A DNA stretch of 64,000 nucleotides from Monarcha castaneiventris obscurior (lineage: Eukaryota > Chordata > Aves > Passeriformes > Monarchidae): contig JAMPIT010000848.1 in the NCBI GenBank assembly GCA_026261815.1, positions 1,240,001 to 1,304,000 on the forward strand, given 5' to 3'. The position numbers were made by a program, and so were the translations under genes. This document shows, one piece after another, positions 27,570 through 39,500 of the stretch (its first letter is position 1; the number at the start of each line of letters is the position of its first letter). The notes under the pieces were generated by a model. That model did not search any database. It was not told where the DNA came from and worked only from the letters and a program-made list of their open reading frames with translations.

Positions 27570-27647
27570 AACTACGTCTGATGTTTTGCTGCTTCTGCCC
27601 GGATCGACATACCATCACCAAACTGATGGAAGCGAAATGGCACCTGG
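27570..27647 (+). other. candidate spliced exon, unknown transcript
   Basis: The tract CTCTTTGCCTCCTTTCAG is a strong acceptor, and 78 bases later CACCTGG|GTGAGTT is a strong donor. Two of the three + frames are open; one reads RLMFCCFCPD then TITKLMEAKWHL. I do not recognise it. It lies just downstream of the CpG-rich patch and could be exon 2 of a coding or non-coding transcript, or a chance pairing of splice-like sites. Confidence 0.28.
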
Positions 27648-30600
27648 GTGAGTTAGACTTCATCCGTGTTCGTCAGGCTAATTAACTCGTCAGCAAGGTT
27701 TGTTTAACATAAACGCACTCCCTGGTTTTAGCTGCAATTTCTTTGGACCAGTCAGTTTCTTCCTGGATTTAAGCATAAATTTCCATAAAGCTGACTCCAA
27801 ACCCTTCCTGCCTGCAGGGCTGTAATTTATCCCCCGAGGAGCATCTGGACAAAGCAGGGCACTAATTCTGCCACCTGTGTTGATGATGTGTCCGAAGAGA
27901 CCGTATCAAGTCTCCATTAAAGGCTGTGAATAAGAGAGGAAGCTTGAAATCTTTACTTCAGAAGATGTATTAATGTAATATAAAGCTGCTAATTCTTCCC
28001 AGGGATTAATGGAGACTATCAAGGAAAATTTCACTCAATACTGCTTTCCTTTTCGTAAAGTAAAGCTCCCCCATACCTCAGGCAAGGCAGAAACATGACT
28101 TTGAGTCTGCGTTGTTATCCTTCAGTCAAATAGAATTAGCTGTCTTTATTCAAAAAGTCTTTGCTGGCACCACAGTGCCAACAATTTCTGAGACAACGAA
28201 ATGGACAGAAATCCATTTTCCAGCCTTCGAGGAAGGCAAAGAATAAATTGGAAGAAGGAAGACTGAGGAAGAATTGAGGCGCTCACAGCACTCGCAGTGC
28301 TAGTGATAGGAAGTGATGGGAAGAAAGCAAGAGAGGGATTCTTTTGCTTAAGATATAGAAATGGAATTGACTTTAATGTGCACTTTGTATCACTGAGGAA
28401 CCCAGGCTACGTGGCTCTGCTGGGGGCGTGTTGGGCAGCAGCAGGAAGGGAAAGAAGTAGAGATGCTGCTGTAGGTCAGAATCCAGGGATGGCTCTTGCC
28501 ATGCACACCAAACATGGGGCAGACACTGGTGTGTGTCCCGTGGTCCGTCACTGGAGGCTCCTGGAAGTGCTTCAAGAAGGTCACCACCTCTTCTGATCAC
28601 CCAGTGTGCCTTGTGTGGGGCCAGCTGAGAAAGGATGCCCCAGGGAAACCTGGAAGTGGCCAAACCTGAAAGTCAAGATGAAAAATACCCACCCAGAAAG
28701 GTGCTCAGAGCTTTGGCTGCACCTCGGTTTTTGTAGCAACAGACATTGGCAAAACATTGCCGAACTTGGTGGAACCAAAGCAGCTGGGAATGGATTTCCA
28801 AGGCTGCCCAGGCTTCCCTGGGTGCCCCTTAGAACCCTCCAGCCTGTGCTGCTGTCAGTGTTGTGCTGGGGCGCACTGGGCAAGGGCTGAAGTTCACGTC
28901 TGCAGAACTGCCTCCATTTTTGCACTGCAGAGTGTCCAGCGAGTGACACTTTTCCGTGCATTTCTTTTCCATCTCATTGCACTGGATCTGACTAATGAAA
29001 TTTTTCCCTTTTTGGGGGCTGATAATATTATGCTCCTCCTGCTTCCGTCTGCTTTTCAGAAGAAGAAAATTTCCTGTCTATAAAACTCCTGGAGGCATCG
29101 ATTTGTGCTTCTCTCATGGAAGTGACTTTACTCGGCTTTGCTGTTTATGCACGCATTGCTGCTGCCAAAAATCGATGCTGCTGCTCTTCCTCCTCCTGAC
29201 AAGCAGCTCCTGGAAGCTGCTGCCCGTGCCTCTGTGTCCTTCTCCCTGTCTTCCTTGCCCAGGTTGTCTGTGTGGCCCTTCCCCAAGATGATATTCCTGC
29301 GTCTCAAGATGGCCGTGTAGGGAACTGCACGGCTGAGAGATCAGACACAGGTACAGCTGGAAAGGAGGGCTCTGACGTCTGCCCAGGCACACACAATGGG
29401 TCTGGGGTTTGTGAGCAAAGGAGAAGCCCTGGGTCAGCATGAGCTTGGCAAGGCTGGCTGTGCTGCAGGAGTGATGGGTATTAATTAAGCTGCTCTGCCC
29501 TCCTGGGGGGCTGGCAATGAGAGCTGCTAAACCAGCTGTATTTCTGGCCCTGGGGATTGTGGGATTCTGTCAATCATTGGCTCAAGTCGAGTCCCAAACT
29601 TGAGGGTTTGAGTCTTTCAGTTCTTACTAAAACCTTCCCACCCCTTTCTAGGAGATTCTAGTTAATGTTTTGGCAAATCTTGTTACTAGAAATCAGTTTT
29701 GGAGCCTGACTCTGGGAGGATTTATCCATCCCAAACCAACCAGAACACAGATGACCCTAGAGACAGTGCTGCACTAACGCCACGTTTCTGGTGCTGAACT
29801 CAGCGTGTTACACTGCATTGGGGCCTCAGAGACAGTTCCTTCTTTCCACGTCCCTGAGCAATTTCATTTAATGGAATGGGAAGAAATCTCCCCTGAGCAA
29901 GCCAGCTCGCAGTGAGGCAGAGGGAACAGAGCGAGTGACACTTTTCCATGTGCATGTTTTCCAGCACTGAACTGATCTGCCCCTGGCTGAGGTGCCCAAC
30001 TTGCCAATGCAGATCTTGTTTTTCCTCAGTATAATGCCGGGTGAGGAAAAAAATTCATCACCTGAATTTCAGCATTTTGGAGACCAGGCTGGGAGTTCAC
30101 AGCCCAGCTGTGATCAGCGATTAAAACTTATTTTGTTCCTCCCTGACAGTTTCCCAGTTTCTTTTCCAGTACAGCAACTTGCTAGGTCATTTTCCTCCCC
30201 GAGTGCTTTCTCCTTCCCCTTGAGCTGCTGCCTTCTTTTTGGCATCAGGGAGTCACTTTCCATCTACGTTTGAGCTGCGCAGTTCATTAATGTTCACAGT
30301 ATCTGTTTGGACACAGTCACGGACTCCTAGGAATTGTCCCTGAGAGGGAAAAGGCTGAATATTTGTACAAAGCACCTCCATCACAGACGGCAAGTCCTGG
30401 AAGCAGATTTACGCTTCTCACCTCAAGAGAGAGGATTCAGTTTACGTATATTCTTTATAAGGAGTTATTTTTTGCTCATTAAAGAATTTTAAGTCTGAGT
30501 TACTCTTTTCATTTTTTAATTTTTATTTTTTGTTTGCCACAAAAAAGTGAAGAGAAGTTTTGCTCCTGTAGCCTGCAAACCTCTGGAATGTCTTAAGACC

Positions 30601-32845
30601 ACCATCTGTCATTAAGATGTATTGCAAAAATTCTGATTTTATTTCATCTTCTGTGTTGCTCGGCATTTCTATTTGACTTACATTGTGCTAAAGTTCCCCT
30701 AGACTTCCATGATTCTGAATATTGGAGAAAAAAATCAGTTAATGTGATCATATTTCATAACTTATTATATTTAATTACTTTAATATTAGTCTTCTAACGA
30801 TCCTCTTTCTTTTTAAGCTGCCTTCTTGCGGAACCTCAAGACTGGGGCAGTGCACGATGCCAGAGGCTGCTCTGAAGCATTTCTTCTCTGCGGATGATGG
30901 TGTTTCCTTGAACCCTTCTTCTTTCCAGCAGTTGCGTTGAGACAATCTCTTCTACAATTTCTTGCAATGATTTTTTTTTTTAAATTTATTTTTATATATC
31001 TTCCTTTGTCACTACAGGACTGAATCAAGCCTGCTGTAAGTGATATCTAAATCACTGCTGGAAGGAGAAGATAATGCTCATGAGAAGGGAGGCAAGGGAT
31101 ATGACTGAGGAGGAAAAAGTCACAGAGCAAGGAGATATATGGGAAGGGTGTGTAAAATAGGCCGTGCTCCTCAGAGCTGTTGTCACTGCCGTGGTTCAGG
31201 TGTGGCTCAGGACGTGCGCACGGACACGGATCTCTGCCTCTTGCCGTGGAACAGCGAGAGGATCCCATGGGAGAGTGTGGATGTGCTGTGCACTTCCACG
31301 GCCACTCGGGTGCTTATTTCACACACAGTGGCACTCTGAAATCCGCTGCAAATCCGCGTCTGTTTGTGCTCAGCACCTCGATTTAGCGAGCAGTGATATC
31401 CCTGCAGCCTGAACACGGCTGGAGCATGCTCCTGAACACTTCACTGTTGGTGTGTTTGTGGTGATCGCTCAGCCTGGTGCGTTCGGATCTTTGAAAGGGG
31501 AAAAAGGAGCCGTACAGAGAGGTTGCTAGTTAAGATAACCTAGTCCAGCCCCTGGTGTTAGGACTAGACTGTGACCAGCACATCAAATTGAGTGTTAAAT
31601 AAAGCAAGTTTCTGTGACAAGCAGAAGTTTGCTCTACTGAGCCTGAGACCAGGCAACACACGCTGAGGGAATAGGTGCTAGCGCTTTGCTTCTGCTACAA
31701 GAAAACTCCTTGTGCAGTACTGAAGAGCATCCTGAGTATATTTTTGCTGCCTTTTGTATTCCCAGGGGACAGCTAGACCAAAACTCATTGTGGTGGTAGC
31801 AGCTTTCTCCTAAATTCAGCCTGCATGTACCTGATTGTGTTTGTTCCTGTGCCAGCCTTGTCCCCAAGCCCCGGCAGCTTTCCTCCCTCTCTCCTCTCTT
31901 TCTCTCCCATGTTTGTGGAGGATGATTTTATCTCTGCTACTCCATGTTCCATGAGCCTGAGCACACCGGCCCCTGTCTGGCTCCCCAGCTCTCTCAGGAT
32001 TCCTCTGCTGCCAAGATTCTCCCCAAGTCCCTCCTACTTGAACATGGGTGACCAGAAAGGAACAAAGAGCCCAGATAAGATCTTCCTAGGGCCCTGCACA
32101 ATGGAAACTTCTGCAAAGCCCAGCCAAGGCATCTGCTGAGGGGTGAGAGTCTCATTCTTGCAGAGTGAGACTTTCCTTTGAAATCTATGTTGCTGGTACC
32201 TGTGTTCAGCTACAATAAGCATTGCTGATTCAAAATTATCTTTGGCTTTATGCTTTCCAATAAAACGTCGTTTGTTACAGTGGATTGGTGGCACTTTACA
32301 GATCCAACTGAAATAAATGAAAAAGCCTGGGATCCTATCAGATCTCTGTAACCTCTCCATGTTGCTTTTGTCTAGAAAATCTTTTCCCAGGACTGAACTT
32401 GTAAGGGGAATGAGCCTTTTAAGTCTCACACCTCCTCAGGGATTGGCAAAAGTACATGGTTTCCTACTCTAGGTCTCCTTGAAACCATGTTCCCTTTTTC
32501 TGTTTGCTGCCTGCCTGCACAGGCAGCCCCATAAGGCTTCCACTATATATAGGTGCTTCAGTAACTCTCATGATTTCCTAAGAAAGTTGTTTTCCTCAAA
32601 GCATAGAGATCCCCACTGGATCCACCATTGCAGGGCATCCTTTTTAAGACACACTGGGGGTGGGGGGAAAGCAGATTCTGAGTGATCCAGGTCACAGAGG
32701 GGAAAGAGAGCAGGCCAAGACAGCGGTGACATTGCCTCCTATAAATCAAGAGAGGTGGCAGCGGGGTGTTGCTCCCAAGCAGCAGAGGGATGGCTGCTCA
32801 TGGGCCAAAGAGGCTGAGTGGAAAAGGTGTGTCTGGTTGGCTGCA
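27648..32845. other. gene-free stretch
   Basis: No coding exon recognised on either strand. Near 31,530-31,560 the words 'cctagtccagcccctgg' may be the remains of an old CR1, too short to call. The stretch ends at the TATA box of the first BPI-fold gene. Confidence 0.5.
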
Positions 32846-32849
32846 GTTT

Positions 32850-32972
32850 TATATAAGGGCCTCTTCTTTCATCTCAGCTGTGGGGGGAAAAAGGCTATCT
32901 CAGAGTCTCAAGGAGTCCAAAGGAGCCTGAGAGGAAAAAAGATCCCTTCCCAGCTGGCTGCAGCTGAATCAG
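32850..32972 (+). promoter_or_regulatory. TATA promoter and non-coding first exon of the BPI-fold gene
   Basis: TATATAA at 32,850-32,856 lies in GTTTTATATAAGGGCC. A start site about 30 bases downstream would give a leader exon of roughly 32,880-32,972, ending in GAATCAG|GTAACC, a usable donor. The matching acceptor is CTTGCCAATAG at 33,545, 18 bases before the ATG. The word CCAGGTCACAG at about 32,686 is a nuclear-receptor half-site-like sequence. The exact start site is inferred. Confidence 0.55.
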
Positions 32973-33563
32973 GTAACCTCCTCTGTTCAATGGCTGTGTG
33001 GTGGCAGGGTCCTCATTCTGGAAGTGCTCGACTGCTTTAGTTAGAAATTGTGCTGGACACCAAGCGCCTGATCACCTGCCTATGTCTGCCATTTCATAAT
33101 TAAATTTAAGAAATTATTAATTTATAACTTCTAGCTAGCTCTTTTTGTCACTTGTACTTTAGTGCATTGCTTTTGACCGGTAGAGGGAAAAAGGATAACA
33201 TTCAGATGCTTCCCTTGGCAAAGCCCCTCACCAAAACACCTGTAACTGAGCATTGCAGGGATACAGAAATAACATAAATATCAAGTTTGTCTCCTTTTTT
33301 GTGAACATTTTGGGCTAGTCACAAGGAATGAGGAAAGGGCTTTTATTGACCCGGACGTGGAGTCTGTCCATGTGTGCAGATATCAAGAAGGTCCTGTTAA
33401 TCTGGGCTTGAGCGGAATCTCCTTTTATCAAGATAAAGAGTAAAGGAGGGCTTCCTTGCTTGACTTCTTTCCCAATAGAGATACTGGGGTCACTTTTTTG
33501 GGTCTTTTTCCTCACTGTCCCTTCTGACTTCTCCCTTGCCAATAGGGGAATCTTCTGGAGACG

Positions 33564-36500
33564 ATGGTTTTCAAGCTTTTTGGAATCATCTTCTTCTTTG
33601 GCCTCCTCTCGCCTTCGCAGGAATTCTTGTCTGGCCTGTCCTGTGCCGTCAGCCCTAGGGCGATGCAGAACGGTAACTACAAAAAGGCACGGGTTTTGTT
33701 TGCTTTGAAAGTTCTGGGGGAACGTGATAAGGAGAAGAAATTCCGTCTTTATTTCATAATTCCTCAGAGCTGACGATTTTGCTCAAAGTCCATGAGAGCT
33801 GTCACCAGATTCATGGGCCAGGGAAATCTCTAGTCCAGAACTGAGGCATATTTCAGCACCAAGCAGCAAACTAGAATTTCAGGGCTATAGCTGGGTTAGT
33901 TCCTCCTTCTCTCTCATTTTTTCATTTCCATATTGGACCAGCAGGTATTTGACAAACAGCCGAAGTGAAGTAGAAAACATGGTAATATTTGCAATGTTCA
34001 GGCTTGTTTCAAGTTGCTTCTACTAAAAACTGAAAGTCAAAAGCAAAAACAAGCAGGGAAAATAAACAAACAAAACCCCCTTGACAAGGGGGAAATGAGT
34101 AGTGAGTGGAAGCCCACTCCTGGCAGTGCACAAACCAAACTGTGACATTTTAATGGGGAGTATGGAGTATTTCCCACTGCTGCCCCTCCTGTTTACTTCA
34201 CCACTGGCAGCTTTGGTTTAGTGCACCAAAGTTGTAAAATCATGTTCCTGTGTGATTTGACTGCCTGGAAACAGTTAATTTCTCCCTGAGGAGTTTCGGG
34301 GAGTTGAAGGGTTTTGCTGTGCCAGGATGGATTTGCCTGTGTGGGGAGACGGCACTGCTGCCAGTGGTGGTCCTCACGCACAGATGTTTTCCAGTACTCT
34401 CAGATGCCATAATTCATAATGGGCTCATCCAGCAACACCTGCAGGGTCTCGTGGTTCCCAACATCATGGGTGAAGGAGGTCAGATGAACTCTCCCACCAG
34501 CATCACGGAGTAAGTGCTTCGCTGTGAGTGCACCTTCAGCATCATTTCTTGACAAGACGAGCTTATCTGCCGCTGGCATGACTGGCCTGGGCTGTTATCT
34601 TTGTTTTATTGTGGTATTGAAATTCTCACCCCAATCATGTTGTCTGTGTGGTAACAAGGTGGGTAGCAGGGGACACTGCAGGACTCGGGTGCAGGTGCAG
34701 AATGACAGCTCTGGTGGTGCTGTTAATGCCTGACAGCACTGAGGGAGGGAAAAAGGACCACAGAAGGAAAAGGCAGACGGTTCTCCAAAGTCAGCTTCCA
34801 CCTCAATCTGGTTCTAGGCTGCCTTCTTTTAGTCGGCTCTCTCTTAGCGTTGTGCCCCTAACTGGAGGTTGCTGAGGTGCTGTGGGTGCTGTAGGTTACC
34901 CCCTGGGTGCAGCTGCTCAGCTGCTGGATGGTGTTTTTAATGTGAGACAGACTTTGCCGTTTTTCACAGCCTGCACCTCATCAAGGTCCGGGTGCCCAGG
35001 CTGTCTGTGGTGCTGCTGCCAGGGATCGGGGTCCAACTGACCATCGGGGCAAAGCTGCAGCTCAGAGGCAACTGGTGAGTGGGGGATCCACTATGGATTT
35101 CGAGGAAACGTCTCCCCTGATGTATTTTGCAGCTCTTAAGGATTTCAAGGTGTTTCTCACCTATAGTAAAAGTCACAGAGCAAAACAGAAAACAAAAGAT
35201 GGCTTGTGGCATTGGTAGTTGTGTGCAGGAGATGGAGAAGGTTCTTTCTCCTGGCTCTGGTGAGTTTCTCTGGGTAGAGGTTAAGACGGGATCCCATTTG
35301 CTTTTTTGCAGCTTGGTTGGCCTGCTCTCAGAACTCATTGATATATTAGTGGAGGTGAACATTACTGCAAACATTAAATGCACGAATTTTGAATCTGGCA
35401 CGTTCCAGGTTGTCACTGAAGACTGCCTCTGCATTCTTGGGGCCATAAAGATAAAAGTTCTTTCTGGGTAAGTGCCTGTGGATTTATGTCTTCGTTAATG
35501 TGCAATTCTCTCATCTTTATCCCACAATACGGACAGTGTAACAGGACACAGACGGTGCTCAGTTGATAAAGGGCCAGGGGCCAGGGATGGACTTTCTTTC
35601 CTATTGCTAATGCCAATTGCTTCCGTGGAATGAGGGTTAATTTGCCTTGTTTGCCTGTGGAAATTTTAAGAACTGAAGCAAAAGTTTTGGTACCTTTCCC
35701 AACACACTTTCGCTAGACTTAACTAGAGAATTGACATCCCAAGTGTTGCAGTAATAGGGATGGGAGAATTTCAGGAAAACAGGAAAATTACTTTCCCTGG
35801 TTGTGTACTGTGCCTTTGGCTACTGTCCTAGGGGAATGCTGGGCACATAGAGGTTCCCTCTGACACCTGTGTTTGTAATTCTATGCAAATATCCCATCTC
35901 TTGCTCAGTCTGATTAAATTCTTGACAGCAAGGATTTGCTGACTTCACGTATTGATGAACGGAGCAGTAAATTGATCTTGGGAAGTATTTCTTTCCATTG
36001 CTTTTGATTTACTCATTTTTAAAGTTCATCCAAATTCTCCTAATTATTTTTGGCATTATGCATTACATTTCCATCAATGCAGCAGCTGCTTTGAAAACGC
36101 TGTGTCAGTGAACAGAGGAACATGAGTCACCTGCTCTGGGGGAAATATTTTAATTTTTAGCAAGTTTAAAGTGATGGGTTGCAGGAAGCAAACTCCTGGG
36201 TGGCAAGGGGAGTGTAGCTATGTACAATTGGCTTCATGTCAGCTCCTCAGAGGCATTTGTAGGCAGAATTTGGGCATAAATTACTGGTGCTCTATGAATT
36301 CCTGCTGTATGTGTCTTGCCAAAGCAACAGTCCAGAAATCTATTGATTATAAGACAAAACTGCCTCTGAGCTGCTGCAGGCATCGCACATCCTCAGCGAG
36401 TTGTTCAACAGCATTGTGGAAATGTCACACAGCAGGTTTCTCCTCTTGTTATTCTAGATGCAAATTGTTCCCTTTAACTAACATGAAGATATTTCCTAAC

Positions 36501-39500
36501 AACTCCCTCTTCCCTTAACTACAGCGCTGATTTAAATACCAGAAGGAGACACCATGCACAAGGTTAGACTGTGAGAGTCTCACTCCTTTCATGCAGTGAA
36601 AACTCCCTGAGAGCTGAAGGAAAAATTTCTTCGCAGAAAGGGTTGTCAAGCACTGCAATAGGCTGCCCAGGGGAGTGGTGGAGACACCACCAATAGAAGT
36701 GCTTAAAAAATGCAGCCATGGCACTTGAGGATGTTGTTTAGTTGTGAAAGTCGTGATGGTGCAGAGCTGATGATTGGACTTGAAAATTTTAGATGTCTTT
36801 TCCAAAGGTAATGATTCTGTGGTTCTCAAAAATGAACCCAATTCTCCCTTCAGTGGAGTAGGTGGCTCTTTTGTGTGTCCAGCCCGTGCTCTGGCGAGCA
36901 CCAGCCGCAGCACTGGCCCTTAAGGGATGACTGATGGAGTAGGAGAATATAAAATGAAGGCTGGAGATATTTTGTTCTCCTGTCCTGGAGCTTTGTTTGT
37001 GCTGATTTGGAGTTTTTTCTTTCCTTTCCAGCTTACTCACCCTGTCAGTGAATGAGCTGGTTCTTCGCCAGCTGACAGCGACTCTGCCCGCTTTGGTACG
37101 GCTGAGGATTGTCCTCCTTTCGCAGCTGAAACACAGATATTGGGAAAAAAAGGGTTATGAGTTCACAGCAAGCTACACCATCTCTCTCTGCTCCCACATT
37201 ACTGGCATATGCCATGGGGTTGGGGCGTTCTGTGGGCAGCTTGGCAGCTCCATAGGGCTGCTGCCTCTACTGTGGTGCCTCAAAAGCTCCCCCGATCAAA
37301 ACAATCCCCTGCAGTGTAAGCTCCAGGAATGGTCCATTGCCCCAAGTCTTTCACAGCATCCCAGCTGTGCCCACTGCCATGCAAGTTTTTCCCTGGAGGG
37401 GAAGGGAGGGGGCCTGAGCAGGCTGTGGGTGATGGTGTTGAGGGTGGATGAGCTTTTGCTTTTCTGCTTTGTGTTGCAGCTCTGTCCCGTTGTCGAGATC
37501 GTGATGAACCTGGTGAACATCCATCTCCTGAGCACTCTCAATGGTGCGTGGTTTGTGGAGGGCGAGGCACCGCTTCCTTGTGTTCCCCACAGTGGTAACA
37601 AGTACCATTCTTCATATTGAGTCCCTCAGTGCATCAACAGAAGTCCAACTGTTCTGCAAGGCTGTCGTTGAGCCTGAAATTCACATTCCAGCATTCCGAG
37701 TGGACTGTTCCCACCTTGGCCCTCCTTTTTCTCTTTTTATCACCTTTGGATCTTTCTTACCTGTCTCCGATGCGCTTTTTTTCTGCCTCCTAAAGACATA
37801 TCCCCAGGCTGAATTTGGGACTGTTTTGGCCTTTTGGATTAGCAGCGAGCACCCTTCAGGCCTGAATGCTTGGACCTGTTTAGGGTGCGGTGGCTGGTGG
37901 CCTTTGGGTTCAGGAGTGGTTGTGTGGCTGCTGATAGCCTGATGCTGTATCTTTCCCTGTGTGCAGCCGTGATCCCTGTCGGCACAGCAGGAACTATCCA
38001 CTACCAGCTGGCCAGCATCCCCTACACCTCTGGCATGTTCCTAGGGCTGGATTTAGATGTAAGTTCATGTTGGGTAGCAGGACCCTCGGAGCTTGGCTAT
38101 GTGTTGCCTTTCAGTGTGCTCGCCTCATCCTGAGTGACTTGCAGAATCCCGCGGGGATCTGGGCTCACGACCTGTCCTGGAAATGCAAGCTCCTAAGTGC
38201 TTAGAGCTTTAGCCCAATCACCACTATGCGACTGTGTGTGCTTTTCTTCTTCTGCTCCGTATGCCAACTTACCCTGAGTTTGCCTGAGGCTGTGTTTGTT
38301 GGATGTAGCTGCTGGGATGAGCAGTTCTCCTTCTGGTGGGAGCAGCAGTTTTCCTCCTCTCCCTTGCCCTGCAGGCCTGGCTTTTGTGCTTTTTGCACTT
38401 GCTTTTCAGTCTCTGTGGTGAGTGACTGCCAAACCAGGTTAACGGATGTATTTTTTTACTTCTGTCTCACTGTGGAGGGAAAAAACCAATCCAGCAAAAA
38501 GCAAATCACTTGCATGCAGGAGAGCTCAAATAAAAGCGAGAAGCAACTGGGTCAAAAGCACTGAAGAGGAGCAGCGGTTGAGAGCAAACACTGCAGTCTG
38601 TGAAACGCAAGCTGCAGCTTTGGTGCAGTGAAACATCAGGAGGAGCCTTTGCCCCCAAGCCCCCGGGTTGTCAGAATCGGTCTCCTTAGCAAACAGTCGG
38701 GGTCAGTGTGAGTTTCTGTGTAGCTGGAGAGTGGCTGATGCCCGGCTGTGGGGAGGACTGTGATCACCAGGCACGGCACTCTCACCCCTCGGTGCTTGGA
38801 GTCAGAACTCAAGGAAGACGTGAAGCAGTGATTTATGATTTGGACGAAGAGTGTTTGTAGCTGATAACACCTCGGCTGTGTACGTTCACCTTTATCAGCT
38901 CCTGTCACCTGCGACATATAATGAACGGCTCCGGGTCGGTGCTTTCCCGGAGCTCTGAGGAGAAGAGGGAGGGCTACTCAGCCGGCACCAGCCCCGCACT
39001 CCTGTGAGGATCTGAAAGCGCCCCGCGGCGTTGATGACCGAACTTTGTGTCACCTTCTCTTTGCAGGGTGTAGTGCAGCAGGTGGGAGGCAGCACCATCC
39101 CCCACGACTCATCGCCCTCTGCTTTGCCTCCTCTGATGGACAGGCTCCTGCTCTTGGTGGTGCGCCAGAGCTTCCTCAACGCAGTCCTGGCCCTCCTGCT
39201 CCAGCTGCCACCACAGACCTTCCCCTGCACGCCAGATTTTGTGAGTGCAGCAGGGCCTGTGTTGCGTGCCGGAGCAAGTGAAAAGGGACAGGCATCAGCC
39301 TGGCTTCGGGTCTGCATGTCCCTGGGTCCGTGCGTTTCCCTGGGTCGGTGCGTTTCCCTGGGTCTGTGCATTTCCCTGGGTCTGTGCATGTCCCTGGATC
39401 CGTGCGCGTCCCTTTGTCCCTGAGTGTCCCTGTGTCTGTGCATGTGTGTGCTCGCTGGCAGAAGCTGGACCCCAGTATCGCCTCCGTTCTGCTATTCTCA

